NCBI GenBank assembly: GCA_964560145.1
Contig: CAZLKS010000002.1
Coordinates: forward strand, 1 to 48,532
DNA from: JAHFLF01 sp964560145
GTDB lineage: Bacteria; Patescibacteriota; Minisyncoccia; UBA6257; 1-14-0-10-44-23
DNA length: 48,532 bases
Direction: 5' to 3'
Shown: positions 32,839-41,765 of the stretch, in pieces
Numbering within the stretch: position 1 is the first letter of the stretch
Layout of the letters: each line of letters opens with the position of its first letter
Notes under the pieces: generated by a model
Seen by the model: only the letters and a program-made list of their open reading frames with translations
What the model was told of the DNA's origin: nothing
Database searches by the model: none
Position numbers and translations under genes: made by a program

Positions 32839-33525
32839 ATGACCAAATTACTCTACTTAGAAAACTGGAATCTACTCACTGGCGAAGCGAAAGTTACCGA
32901 AGTCACGACGTACAAAGAAAAACAAGCCATCGTTCTCGACCAGACCATCTTCTATCCCCAAGGTGGCGGACAACCCTGGGACACCGGCAGTATCATAAAA
33001 AATGCGAACGCGGGCTTCATGATAACCGAGGTGCGGTTTGAGAATGGAGTCGTGTATCATATCGGCACAATGACTGGCGACATCAAATCTGGCGACACGG
33101 TCACCTGCTCAGTTGATGAGCCGCGGCGTAAACTACACTCGCGATTACACTCTGCAGGTCACGTCATTGATATGGCGGTTCGACAGCTTGGGCTGGATTG
33201 GAAGCCGGGCAAAGGCTACCACTTCCCAGAAGGGCCGTATATTGAATACGCCGGCGTTCTGGACGAATCAACGAAAGAGAACTTAAAGACAGAGATTGAA
33301 CGAATCTCAAACGAGATTATTCAAAAGAATATTCCCGTCACCATAAGATTCATCTCAGATCAAATCGTAAACGGCAAACCAGCACGGGTTGTAATGTATG
33401 GTGACTTTTCTGTCCCCTGTGGGGGCACGCACGTCAATGTGCTTGGTGAAATTGGGCAACTCACCATTCGTAAGATTAAACAGGACAAAGACGCCGTTCG
33501 TATATCCTACGACGTGAGTCGATAA
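32839..33525 (+). CDS. AlaX-type alanyl-tRNA editing protein
   Basis: The product is 228 aa, resembling the editing half of alanyl-tRNA synthetase. FYPQGGGQPWDTG is the conserved start of the domain. Zinc ligands appear as HSRLHSAGHVID (HxxxH) and VPCGGTHVNVLGEIG (CxxxH). Such free-standing proteins hydrolyse Ser- or Gly-tRNA-Ala. No synthetase domain is attached, so this is a trans-editing factor. It converges on the 33579 gene and shares its terminator. Confidence 0.9.
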   Translation: MTKLLYLENWNLLTGEAKVTEVTTYKEKQAIVLDQTIFYPQGGGQPWDTGSIIKNANAGFMITEVRFENGVVYHIGTMTGDIKSGDTVTCSVDEPRRKLHSRLHSAGHVIDMAVRQLGLDWKPGKGYHFPEGPYIEYAGVLDESTKENLKTEIERISNEIIQKNIPVTIRFISDQIVNGKPARVVMYGDFSVPCGGTHVNVLGEIGQLTIRKIKQDKDAVRISYDVSR

Positions 33526-33567
33526 AAAGAACGCAGGAGCTCACTAAAACAGCAGGTTGCCAGTTAC

Positions 33568-33600
33568 GCAAAAAGCCCTTATCGATTAAGGGCTTTTTGC
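33568..33600. terminator. Bidirectional terminator overlapping a coding end
   Basis: A perfect 14-bp stem (33568-33581 with 33587-33600) flanked by A and T runs serves both convergent genes. The last codons and stop of the minus-strand gene (stop 33581-33579) lie in the stem. Confidence 0.85.
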
Positions 33601-34670
33601 TCTGGAGTCAAGGTTTTATGAAAATCTTTCTTTGATTCGTAAGCAAGACAACTCCAGAGAACTGACTTACTCTCCGATCCCGAACAATGACTAAAGAAAT
33701 CAATCAGCGAATTAGAATCCTCATATTGAGAATACGGCGAAATAGCCACCCTCTCTCCCTCAATCTTTCTGAAATTTCCATACTCGTCGATGCCACCCCG
33801 ATAAACAACATAGGGATACGCCGATTCTAGCTTTTCTTTAAGAGGTAGATGAGGTGGTACCTGGTCAAAGGGGCCGTCATAATGATCGTTCGCGTAGACT
33901 GAAAATGCGGAAACGCCGACTAATAGCCTTCGTTGGTACTGCTCATCGAGAAAATAGATAAATCCTGTCTTATCTCCTTTAGCAAAGGAACTTACCGGAC
34001 GAGTCGTCATCTCGACTGGAGTCTCGTCCTCGTTGACCACGTAATAGAATGAGGCAGTACGGCGATTATAAATCAGTAGGAACTTAACGCCGGATTCGTC
34101 AAATATGCGGGTTACGAACTCCTCTTCCGGTAGCAGTTTGAAGCCCAAAGGAAGACCGAGTGCGGCTGGTAAAACAAAACGCACTGTCTTCGTCTCGTAT
34201 GAAACATCAAAGACGCCGTCTTCGACCTGCTTGATTAATACACCGTCCGGGACCCCTAAATCAGCGCTCCAGCTCCGCCCCCCCGCGTCGTCTTTGATAA
34301 AATATCCTATATGGAGGATACCTTTCTCAGCATCCAGTAATCGTAAATTACCGGAGATTTCGACCCCACTAGGCATGCGAACATTATAGTAGTAATACGT
34401 TTCTGTGGGATACACAACCGCGAAGGTCGGCAGCTTTTTGAATATGTAAGAGAAAAAATCTTTTGGATGACTATATGAAACGGACTTGTCGCTATCTAGA
34501 AAAAGATTGTTTATTCCAAGCGAATAGCGACTTCGGACAGTATTCCATATGTCGGAGCCGGAAATTTCATATTGATTAAATCGGATATCCTCGGGGTAAG
34601 CAAAAAAGAATGGTACCGATAGACCAACTATGACGATTAGGCTAGCGATTTTTATAAGAACAATTCTCAT
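33579..34670 (-). CDS. Membrane-anchored protein of unknown function
   Basis: The product is 363 aa with one N-terminal membrane helix (IKIASLIVIVGLSVPFFFAY) and a large predicted extracytoplasmic part rich in beta strands and aromatic residues (PTETYYYYNVRM, RRTASFYYVVNEDETPVEM). No catalytic pattern is recognised. It follows the tandem-repeat protein gene, from which a hairpin terminator separates it. No own promoter is obvious, so it may depend on read-through. Confidence 0.7.
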   Translation of the reverse strand: MRIVLIKIASLIVIVGLSVPFFFAYPEDIRFNQYEISGSDIWNTVRSRYSLGINNLFLDSDKSVSYSHPKDFFSYIFKKLPTFAVVYPTETYYYYNVRMPSGVEISGNLRLLDAEKGILHIGYFIKDDAGGRSWSADLGVPDGVLIKQVEDGVFDVSYETKTVRFVLPAALGLPLGFKLLPEEEFVTRIFDESGVKFLLIYNRRTASFYYVVNEDETPVEMTTRPVSSFAKGDKTGFIYFLDEQYQRRLLVGVSAFSVYANDHYDGPFDQVPPHLPLKEKLESAYPYVVYRGGIDEYGNFRKIEGERVAISPYSQYEDSNSLIDFFSHCSGSESKSVLWSCLAYESKKDFHKTLTPEQKALNR

Positions 34671-34680
34671 ACATCAGGCC

Positions 34681-34706
34681 AAATGACGCCCTTACGGGCG
34701 TCATTT
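34681..34706 (-). terminator. Hairpin after the tandem-repeat gene
   Basis: AAATGACGCCC and GGGCGTCATTT form a perfect 11-bp stem with a 4-nt loop between the stop at 34722 and the next start at 34670. The T run is short, so read-through is possible. Confidence 0.65.
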
Positions 34707-34721
34707 GACTTTGGGTGTCTA

Positions 34722-35420
34722 CTATAGCTGCGGACTAACCTTATCTCCTGGAAGTTTAGGTAAGGGGTCCGGCACTGTCGTCCCTCCATTATTCGCGGGT
34801 TTAGGCGGATTGGTATTGCTCATGTTGAGACTGTGGTTGGCGGGCCATTTCGTACCCTTCGGCCACCAGCGACTCAAATCGTACATATGACCTGCTGGCC
34901 AAGAGCTTGGATCGGAGTTTTCGCTCAAGTAGAGACTGTGGTTGGCGGGCCATTTCGTACCCTTCGGCCACCAGCGACTCAAATCGTACATATGACCTGC
35001 TGGCCAAGAGCTTGGATCGGAGTTTTCGCTCAAGTAGAGACTGTGGTTGGCGGGCCAACTACCAGTTCCATCTTTAGGCCACCAACGACTGAAATCGTAC
35101 ATATGACCTGCTGGCCACGAACCTTTGTTCGAATTATTACTGAGAGATGGTGCCAAGTCGCTTCCAAGCCCCGAAAAATTCGTTGGGTACATCCCAGCTG
35201 TATCAGGCACGGTAATCCTACTGACTGGCCGAGGTGCTGCTGCTTGCGATGAAGTGAATGTCGCTGAACGATTAGCTACGTAAACAATCCCGATTGCCAT
35301 ACCAAAGACGATGCCAACGATCGCCCAAGCATACCAGCCATGAATACGAGACGTTCCGACTATTTTGAAATCTCTCTGCAGACTACTTACAACTTTATCG
35401 CCTACGTTTAAATCAGGCAT
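34722..35420 (-). CDS. Membrane-anchored Trp-rich tandem-repeat protein
   Basis: The product is 232 aa. Residues 28-48 form a membrane helix (WAIVGIVFGMAIGIVYVA); the C-terminal part would be outside. It contains three repeats of about 35 aa with the frame SSWPAGHMYDLSRWWPKG and WPANHSLYLS; the first is diverged, the other two identical. The repeats are rich in Trp, Pro and His and do not match a family I know; carbohydrate, peptidoglycan or metal binding is conceivable. A Pro/Gly-rich tail ends it. Confidence 0.75.
   Translation of the reverse strand: MPDLNVGDKVVSSLQRDFKIVGTSRIHGWYAWAIVGIVFGMAIGIVYVANRSATFTSSQAAAPRPVSRITVPDTAGMYPTNFSGLGSDLAPSLSNNSNKGSWPAGHMYDFSRWWPKDGTGSWPANHSLYLSENSDPSSWPAGHMYDLSRWWPKGTKWPANHSLYLSENSDPSSWPAGHMYDLSRWWPKGTKWPANHSLNMSNTNPPKPANNGGTTVPDPLPKLPGDKVSPQL
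34831..35145. repeat. 105-bp coding tandem repeat, three copies
   Basis: Copies at 34831-34935 and 34936-35040 are identical base for base; the copy at 35041-35145 is diverged. Two perfect copies point to very recent duplication and possible copy-number variation, or to an assembly-sensitive locus. Confidence 0.9.
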
Positions 35421-35502
35421 ATGTATTATTAATAATTATGAACATCACTGTTAAGTATAATTGATTGCATGGATAAGACAATGCTCCTTTGTACTCGAAT
35501 TT

Positions 35503-36699
35503 CTAAGTCTGTGGGGGTTCTACTGGAGGCATTCCATCTTTCTTCATTGAACGCGCGGTTAGGGCGAAGAGGACGATGAGCACGACACCCGCGAAACCGA
35601 TACCTGCCCATGGCAGCCACTTATACTTCTCGGTGACGCGGCTCTCTTCATCGTCACAGGCGTCGCCGATTTTATCGCTATCAACGTCAGCCTGATTCGC
35701 ATTGGTGATAGCCGGACAATTATCAACGGAGTTCATGAGTCCATCCTTGTCGAAATCATCGCAGGCATCACCACGGCCGTTGCCATCAATGTCTACCTGA
35801 TCTGGATTAGCAAGTTGAACGCAGTTGTCGCGAAGGTCTGGGATGCCATCCGAATCGCTATCAGCCATGCGATAGAATGGGTTTGGTCGACGAGGGGTTG
35901 TTCCGTCTAATCTGAGAATATCCTGGTTCGCGCTAAGGTTCGGCATCTCCCCCGTTGCAATGCTTGCCGCTCTGTCGGCGTTTGAATATATGCGGTACAG
36001 ATGATTTACCTGACCAAGAAAACGGATGGAGCGCGTGCTTTCGCCGCTATACTTTTCCTGGCCAAGTCGAAGCTCGGCAATGCGCAGTGGTTGACCGTAG
36101 GTAAAAGATATACGCCAGGTGCTTGCTGTTGTCTTCGGGAACTGCGTAAGTACACCAGACATTGCTCGCCGAGCAACAACAATCTTTTCGGAGCCGCCCA
36201 CGACTGCGCTGATTTCAATCGAAGTTGGTAGAGCAACGAATTCATCCAAAAAAGTACTAATAGCATCGCTCGTGATTGGAGCTGTCGAAGTAAGTGTTAT
36301 GACCGCCATACCGATGCCGGTTGCTGGCAAATCAAACTGCACCGAGCTGCTCAGATTATTGTCAATCAGAGCGCCTGCATCGACTGGCAAGCTCGCTATC
36401 GCAACGGCAGTAATCGGCAGCGTTTTGTAGATTGTAGTCTGCCTGACAAGGTTCGGTACAAATACATTGCCGGTTATATCGTAGACCGCGAACTGCGAAC
36501 GCTCCCAGTCACCGCCGGCGACTGGCACTTCGATGACCGTCGGAACTTTAACGGAAAATGCTGGCACATCCTGCACCTCACCGAATGCCGAGGTAGCAGA
36601 CTCACCATTGCTACCCTGCTGAGCGACCGCCACGCTGCTCGTGAGCAGTAAAACGGCAGCCCCAAAACTAACTCCGCGACTGAGTGACGATAGACGCAT
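35503..36699 (-). CDS. Exported protein with thrombospondin type 3 repeats
   Basis: The product is 398 aa. Signal peptide GVSFGAAVLLLTSSVAVAQQ; an N-terminal domain (about 40-250) with SQFAVYDITGNVFVPNLV and STWRISFTYGQPLRIAELRL; then calcium-binding thrombospondin type 3 repeats (DSDSDGIPDLRDNC, DIDGNGRGDACDD, DKDGLMNSVDNCP, DVDSDKIGDACDD) and a C-terminal membrane helix (WAGIGFAGVVLIVLFALTA). The start is 1 nt past the stop of the DUF2339 gene, so the two are translationally coupled. DUF2339 genes are often paired with DUF3999 genes, and the N-terminal domain resembles DUF3999; that is inference. Confidence 0.8.
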   Translation of the reverse strand: MRLSSLSRGVSFGAAVLLLTSSVAVAQQGSNGESATSAFGEVQDVPAFSVKVPTVIEVPVAGGDWERSQFAVYDITGNVFVPNLVRQTTIYKTLPITAVAIASLPVDAGALIDNNLSSSVQFDLPATGIGMAVITLTSTAPITSDAISTFLDEFVALPTSIEISAVVGGSEKIVVARRAMSGVLTQFPKTTASTWRISFTYGQPLRIAELRLGQEKYSGESTRSIRFLGQVNHLYRIYSNADRAASIATGEMPNLSANQDILRLDGTTPRRPNPFYRMADSDSDGIPDLRDNCVQLANPDQVDIDGNGRGDACDDFDKDGLMNSVDNCPAITNANQADVDSDKIGDACDDEESRVTEKYKWLPWAGIGFAGVVLIVLFALTARSMKKDGMPPVEPPQT

Positions 36700-36700
36700 A

Positions 36701-38455
36701 CTAGAAAGTTGTAGTTATTTTTTTCTTGCGGCCGATAAATGCCGTTGCCATAAGGAGTGCTCCGACGAGGAAGAAGGTAATGATTCTGCCACCCATCTCC
36801 ATATCCCAAACTTCAACGAGCAGCAGTCGTCCGACAACAAAGCCAAGCAAGATGCCACCATGGGTCTTAACCGCTTTGACATCGTTCAACTTGCCGTAGA
36901 AGTAGGTACTAACACCAATCAGGGTATAGGTCACGAGCGACATCATAGTCGCAACGTCCCCTATCGGTGCAAAGTAGTGGAAGGCGCCCCAGATGATGAT
37001 ATAGAGGAATGCTAGACCAACAACGATATATCCGTTGTGAAGTACCAGTGGAGTAACTGATTCAGCTCGACGTGACCGGAAGAACAGCCCGATAAAGAGA
37101 AGTGCAGCTGCCACAACCAAGAGTACAGAAACACTCCGAGCAAATGAGGAGCTGGAATCCCAGCCAAGCACACGAAATACGTAGGGTGTTGATAAAATGA
37201 GCGGAGCAATGAGAAGTAGTCCGGTGCCCTCAGCAAGGACAAGGTCGCGCACAAGGTAATACACCAGCAGCGGAATAACGGCAGCTTCGATAGTAAACGC
37301 AATAACCAGTGCAGCACCTTCGAGCTGAATCGCCGTTGCCGCAGCAAGGAACATCGTCGCCACACCCGCATAGAGTAAGAACGGCGCTGGTTGGCGTGTA
37401 ACCCGGAAAACCATGAATCCTCCACCAGCAAAAACAATCATCCAGGCAGAGATAATCAAAGTCTGCCACTCTGGCAAGATTCCGCACTTAATCCAAAGCA
37501 ATAGGAATATGCCGTTGCCCGCTGCAACTAACAGGTCCGCCTTTCGCTCTTTAACTGAGGACTTAAGTATGCCCAAAATGCCGACGACAAAGAACACGGC
37601 AGCAAAAGCGAAGGCAAACATCATGAGTGGACTCGTTGTTTGCAATGAGCCGAATATCCAAAACGAAGCACTGTACATCGAAACAATCATCAAGACTGCA
37701 AAAACAAGCGAACGCCAACCGGTTATAGCCACTACCCAGACCGTGCCGAGGGTTATGAGCAGTAGATAGCTAAATAACCCGACATTGTTTATCTGGCCCG
37801 AGTGAATCAAAACTGGAGTGAGTCCCGCGAGCACCATACTAATCAAGGCGAGACTCTGAACACGATACCGCACGCTCGCAAGGGCAACGAAAGCGGCCGT
37901 CAAGAACATAATTCCCAGCGCCGAAAATGGCGTAAAGAAATCATAGGTGACTCGTGCGGCAAAGATAGTCAGAATAACCGTCGCCGAACCAAGCACCAGG
38001 AAGATACCTCCCTGCTTTACGTACTGGCGCATACGATAGAATCCAAGGCCCATAAAAGCACATCCAGCAACGACTCCCAAAACAATTCTGCCAACCGGTC
38101 CAATCCAGTTGTTCATGAAAGCGTACGTCGTCAACCAGCTAAATCCGAGAAGCAACATAAACGCACCGAGCTTGACCAACCAGTCCTCCTTAATCCAAGC
38201 TGCAAAACTCTCCCCAGCTGTCGGTGTCGCCGGTTTGAGTTCGATTGGCGTAGCAGCACTCGACATGCTTGGCATAGGAGTGGCCGACTCAGCCACCGCT
38301 GACACCGGAGTAGCTACCGGTCGAACCGGAGAAGACTGAGTGAGCACACCAGCCTTCTTTTCTAATTCACGCACCCGTTTCGAGAGACTCGAGAGAGACA
38401 CCGCGATAACAACGAAAATAATAATTTCTATAAAAAAGAACATATGGTTAATCAT
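36701..38455 (-). CDS. DUF2339 polytopic membrane protein
   Basis: The product is 584 aa. A first helix and short coiled coil (LSSLSKRVRELEKKA) are followed by a Pro/Ser/Ala-rich linker, then WLVKLGAFMLLLGFSWLTTYAF and about fifteen further helices: the DUF2339 pattern. Function is not established; it may be a transporter or envelope-assembly protein. It forms a pair with the thrombospondin-repeat protein. An alternative start is the ATG four codons downstream. Confidence 0.85.
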   Translation of the reverse strand: MINHMFFFIEIIIFVVIAVSLSSLSKRVRELEKKAGVLTQSSPVRPVATPVSAVAESATPMPSMSSAATPIELKPATPTAGESFAAWIKEDWLVKLGAFMLLLGFSWLTTYAFMNNWIGPVGRIVLGVVAGCAFMGLGFYRMRQYVKQGGIFLVLGSATVILTIFAARVTYDFFTPFSALGIMFLTAAFVALASVRYRVQSLALISMVLAGLTPVLIHSGQINNVGLFSYLLLITLGTVWVVAITGWRSLVFAVLMIVSMYSASFWIFGSLQTTSPLMMFAFAFAAVFFVVGILGILKSSVKERKADLLVAAGNGIFLLLWIKCGILPEWQTLIISAWMIVFAGGGFMVFRVTRQPAPFLLYAGVATMFLAAATAIQLEGAALVIAFTIEAAVIPLLVYYLVRDLVLAEGTGLLLIAPLILSTPYVFRVLGWDSSSSFARSVSVLLVVAAALLFIGLFFRSRRAESVTPLVLHNGYIVVGLAFLYIIIWGAFHYFAPIGDVATMMSLVTYTLIGVSTYFYGKLNDVKAVKTHGGILLGFVVGRLLLVEVWDMEMGGRIITFFLVGALLMATAFIGRKKKITTTF

Positions 38456-38471
38456 ACACCCGACTCCCCCA

Positions 38472-38499
38472 ATGCAAAAGCCGCCCGAAGGCGGCTTTC
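38472..38499 (-). terminator. Terminator of the 3D-domain gene
   Basis: The minus strand reads AAAGCCGCC-TTCG-GGCGGCTTTT 10 nt after the stop at 38509: a tetraloop-capped intrinsic terminator. Confidence 0.85.
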
Positions 38500-38508
38500 A
38501 CGAAATTC

Positions 38509-39003
38509 TTAGTTATACAGGACGGTAACCGTCACGCTGCGACGGCCCCATTGGCGAGCATCAGCAAGGCTTTCCATCCAGATGTCGAAGCGAGGCTTCT
38601 TGAGACTCAAGTTTACGGCGTGGTCATTCTTCTGAGCCATGCGGTCACCACACGTATACGTACGGTCATTGATGATGACTTTAGTACCGAATGGGTACTC
38701 ACGAGAACATGCCAAGAGACCATCATAGACGTATTCGCCGTTCGCAGCGATAAACGGATCACTGTCGGTTTCCCCTACGCGAGAGGTGTAGGCGGTGAGC
38801 TCAGCGACGAACTTCTCTTCCTTCGGACGCTGAATATTCACCAAGGCGACGGTTGAGGCAGCGTTAAGCTGTGCAAATGAGCTAAACGGCTCAATTACCG
38901 GCTGCGCAACAGCCACGGGAGCCACCAAGGAAGACGCAAGAACAAGACCAAGGGCTATCTTTTTAAGGAACATAGTGCGACGAGGAACAGCAATGAATGT
39001 CAT
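38509..39003 (-). CDS. Secreted 3D-domain (RlpA-like barrel) protein
   Basis: The product is 164 aa. Signal peptide with IALGLVLASSLVAPVAVAQ; the better start may be the internal ATG at 38973 (MFLKK). The C-terminal 3D domain is recognised by YPFGTKVIINDRTYTCGDRM, FDIWMESLADARQWGRRSVTVTVL, with two Cys that may pair. 3D domains occur in lytic transglycosylases and resuscitation factors, so cell-wall remodelling is likely. It has the best consensus promoter of its strand in this window. Confidence 0.85.
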   Translation of the reverse strand: MTFIAVPRRTMFLKKIALGLVLASSLVAPVAVAQPVIEPFSSFAQLNAASTVALVNIQRPKEEKFVAELTAYTSRVGETDSDPFIAANGEYVYDGLLACSREYPFGTKVIINDRTYTCGDRMAQKNDHAVNLSLKKPRFDIWMESLADARQWGRRSVTVTVLYN

Positions 39004-39088
39004 AGTTCTTTGTTTTGCTACATTACTTAACGATTTAGGACGTTTCCTTCCTAAACAAAAACCCCCACTTCTGGAGATTTATAGGTAC

Positions 39089-39117
39089 ATTATAGCATAC
39101 TACGACCAGCTTGTCAA
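39089..39117 (-). promoter_or_regulatory. Consensus promoter of the 3D-domain gene
   Basis: The minus strand has TTGACA (39117-39112), exactly 17 nt, TATAAT (39094-39089), with TGC directly before the -10. All 12 core bases match the sigma-70 consensus. The leader of about 80 nt contains a TTTAGGA/TCCTAAA hairpin at about 39031-39052. Confidence 0.85.
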
Positions 39118-39202
39118 TACCCCACAATATTCATAGAAATATGTCAATATTGAGTAGATTCTGAGCCCGTAAAGCCGCATTAAACATGCCTTCCCTGAAA
39201 TA

Positions 39203-39231
39203 TTGACTTTTAAGTGTTTAAATGATATAAT
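39203..39231 (+). promoter_or_regulatory. Promoter of the helicase cassette
   Basis: TTGACT (39203-39208), exactly 17 nt, TATAAT (39226-39231), with TGA before the -10. It is divergent from the 3D-domain promoter about 110 bp away. The region 39004-39407 holds only these two promoters and leaders. Confidence 0.85.
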
Positions 39232-39237
39232 ATATGC

Positions 39238-39407
39238 GTCTTTTTGCCCTTTGAAAACCTACCAGACCACCCTGTCTGCACCGAGCGCAGCGTCTGTGCA
39301 TCGGGAGCTCCCCCGTCAAGGGAGCGACACATAGGGTGGGCTGAAGCTCCCTGTGTGATTAACGGGCCCATTGGGCTTTCAACACCTCACACGGGAGGGA
39401 CAACACA
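39238..39407 (+). promoter_or_regulatory. Structured 5' leader of the helicase gene
   Basis: About 170 nt, GC-rich. GGGAGC (39303-39308, 39320-39325) and GCTCCC (39307-39312, 39346-39351) alternate, so exclusive pairings are possible. A further stem pairs ACACATAGGG-like bases (39328-39337) with CCCTGTGT (39349-39356). The leader ends in GGGAGGG, 8 nt before GTG. No known riboswitch class is recognised. Confidence 0.4.
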
Positions 39408-41690
39408 GTGTCGCAGAATGAAGATGAGAAGGTTGCTCTGAGTCTCGAGGCTCTTCCCATCACCGCGTTCCGGGATGAGATCGTCACGACGATCCGGGAG
39501 AACCCGGTCACCATCATCGTCGCCGACACCGGCGCCGGCAAGTCCACGCAGATTCCGAAGTACCTCCTCAAGGAGGGAGCGACGGTTCTCGTGACACAGC
39601 CCCGGCGTCTGGCGGCTCGAACGGTCTCCGCGCGCATCGCGTGGGAGATCAATCAGGAGCTGGGAGAGGAGGTCGGCTTCCGTACGGCGCACGAGCACCG
39701 ACACGGACCGCTGACTCGCTGCCTCTTCGTCACCGATGGACTCGCACTCGTGCGCAGTCTCCTCGGCCGGGGGCAGACCGATGTCCTCGTAATCGACGAG
39801 GTCCACGAACAGAACCTCAACGTCGAGGTGCTGCTCGCCTGGGCCAAGCTCCAGCTCTCGCAAGAATCGAAGTTCCGGGTCGTGGTGATGAGCGCAACGA
39901 TGGAGGCCGAGAAGATTGCGGCCTACTTCGATGGCGCCCCCATCATGAACATCCCGGGGCGGCTGTTCCCAGTGGAAGAGCGAGATCCAAGCCCGGACAT
40001 CCTGGACGATGTCGTCGCACTCCTCAAGGAGGGACGAAATGTCCTCGTGTTCCAGCCTGGAAAACAGGAAATCCAGGTGATGGTGGAGAAGATCCGGGAA
40101 CAAATTCCGGGCATCGCAGAGATTCTCCCCCTGCACGGCGAACTCGAACCGAACGAACAGGCGAAGGCCTTCCGTTCCTACGACAAGCCCAAGTGCGTGG
40201 TGTCAACCAACGTGGCACAGACCAGTGTCACGATTCCCGACATCGACGCCGTCGTCGACGGTGGCGAGGAGAAGCGTATCGAGGTGCGAGATGGCGTGGA
40301 GGGACTCTATCTCCGGCCTATCTCGCTCGCGGACAGCAAGCAGCGCAAGGGTCGGGCCGGACGTACCAAGCCCGGCATCTACGTGAACCACTGCCCGCAC
40401 CGCGAACAACCCGATTACCCGACGCCGGAGATCGAGCGGCTCCTACTCGATCACGTCGTCCTGCGTCTTGCCGAAGCTGGCCTCGACGCAGCGGAGTTGG
40501 AGTTCCTCCACCAGCCGAACCACGAGAAAATCGTGGAGGCGAAGGAGACTCTGCGGGCTCTCGGATGTCTCGACCACGAGGGCGCCGTGACCGAGATGGG
40601 CAGCGTCATCGCGCGTATGCCAGTCTCGGTTCAGTACGGCCGCATGATCATCGAAGCCGACCGCCTCGGCGTGGTCGACGACGTGATCACCATCGCTGCG
40701 TTGCTCGAAAGCGGTGCGATCACCGCTCGCGACAATGAGCGCTGGCAGGATCTGTGCCGAAACGAGCACACGAGCGACGTACTGGCTCAGCTCGCGATCG
40801 TCCACGCGATCTACGGCAAGAAACACAACCACGAGAGGCTCGTGGAGCTGGGCATCCACCCCAAGGCCTACGGTCGGTTCCTCGAGACGCGCAAGCACCT
40901 CCAGGAAATCGTTCGCCCTCTGGTGCGGAACCCAGGCTCCACCCAGGACCGCGAAGCGATCATCCAGTGCATCGTCACCGGAATGATCAACCACCTCTTC
41001 ACGCGGGTGCAATACTCGCGGCGGGGAGCGTCGTACGTGAACGGTACGAGTACAGCGATGCGGCGCATCGATCGCCGCTCGGTCCTGCAGTACGATAGCC
41101 CCGAACTCTTGGTCGGGGTGCCGTTCGACCTGAACGTGCGCGACCGCGACTTCGCGGAATTGACGAACACGATCAACCTCATCACCTGGGGAACGGCCGT
41201 GACCGTCGAACAACTTCTCGCAACCGCCCCGCACCTGCTGCGGATTGCGGAAAGTGAGATTCGCTACGAGTACTACGGAGACTCGATTTCCTGGACCCGC
41301 AGTGTCTACTTCGGGGACAGGGTAATCAAGACCGAGTACATGGTGAGCAAGACGCACCCGGAAAAGCAGCGCCTCAAGGCAGCCTGGCTGGCGGATCCGA
41401 TAAACCGCCGTGCATACAACCTTGATGCCCTGCCGGAACCGGCGAGGACCCCCTGGACGGAGACGCAGGAGGTGGTGCCGAGCTACGCACCCGCATCGCG
41501 CCCCGCCTACCAGCCGGTCGTGACCACCCACACCCTCACCCACGCCCAAAAGCGCACCTACCAGTGCGCCTGCGGACAGACGGTGGAGATGGGAGTCATC
41601 GCCTACGCCGACCTCAAGTCGGGCCGCATCAAGACGACGAAGCTCCGCTGCCCCAAGAGCAGTCAGGAATTCGTCGTTTCGCTGGAGTAG
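39408..41690 (+). CDS. DEAH-box helicase, HrpA/HrpB-like
   Basis: The product is 760 aa from a GTG with SD GGGAGGG. Motif I ADTGAGKSTQIPK, Ia TQPRRLAA, motif II DEVHEQ (DEVH), III MSATM, then the second RecA domain with LPLHGEL, STNVAQTSVTIPDI and motif VI QRKGRAGRTKPG. A helicase-associated (HA2) and OB-fold region follows (to about 660), and the tail has a CxC/C cluster (YQCACGQTVEM, LRCPKSS) of unknown use. HrpA/HrpB unwind RNA; E. coli HrpA acts on stalled ribosomes. The gene is strikingly GC-rich with a long structured leader, unlike its neighbours, suggesting acquisition from a GC-rich source. Confidence 0.93.
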   Translation: MSQNEDEKVALSLEALPITAFRDEIVTTIRENPVTIIVADTGAGKSTQIPKYLLKEGATVLVTQPRRLAARTVSARIAWEINQELGEEVGFRTAHEHRHGPLTRCLFVTDGLALVRSLLGRGQTDVLVIDEVHEQNLNVEVLLAWAKLQLSQESKFRVVVMSATMEAEKIAAYFDGAPIMNIPGRLFPVEERDPSPDILDDVVALLKEGRNVLVFQPGKQEIQVMVEKIREQIPGIAEILPLHGELEPNEQAKAFRSYDKPKCVVSTNVAQTSVTIPDIDAVVDGGEEKRIEVRDGVEGLYLRPISLADSKQRKGRAGRTKPGIYVNHCPHREQPDYPTPEIERLLLDHVVLRLAEAGLDAAELEFLHQPNHEKIVEAKETLRALGCLDHEGAVTEMGSVIARMPVSVQYGRMIIEADRLGVVDDVITIAALLESGAITARDNERWQDLCRNEHTSDVLAQLAIVHAIYGKKHNHERLVELGIHPKAYGRFLETRKHLQEIVRPLVRNPGSTQDREAIIQCIVTGMINHLFTRVQYSRRGASYVNGTSTAMRRIDRRSVLQYDSPELLVGVPFDLNVRDRDFAELTNTINLITWGTAVTVEQLLATAPHLLRIAESEIRYEYYGDSISWTRSVYFGDRVIKTEYMVSKTHPEKQRLKAAWLADPINRRAYNLDALPEPARTPWTETQEVVPSYAPASRPAYQPVVTTHTLTHAQKRTYQCACGQTVEMGVIAYADLKSGRIKTTKLRCPKSSQEFVVSLE

Positions 41691-41713
41691 TCTTCCAGCC
41701 CCCACAGACCCAA

Positions 41714-41755
41714 AGGCCCGGCAGCGGTTCATTCCGCTGCCGGGCCTCTCTTTTT
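41714..41755 (+). terminator. Strong terminator of the helicase cassette
   Basis: A perfect 14-bp stem (41714-41727 with 41734-41747), loop TTCATT, then CTC and five T. Confidence 0.92.
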
Positions 41756-41765
41756 ATGCACTTTC

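Noticed and set aside
40443..41732. Long open frame (429 codons) on the minus strand opposite the helicase, and similar ones at 39387-40136 and 39641-40738
   Set aside because: They arise from the GC-rich coding strand of the helicase, have no start signals and no family motifs, while the helicase frame has all DEAH motifs.
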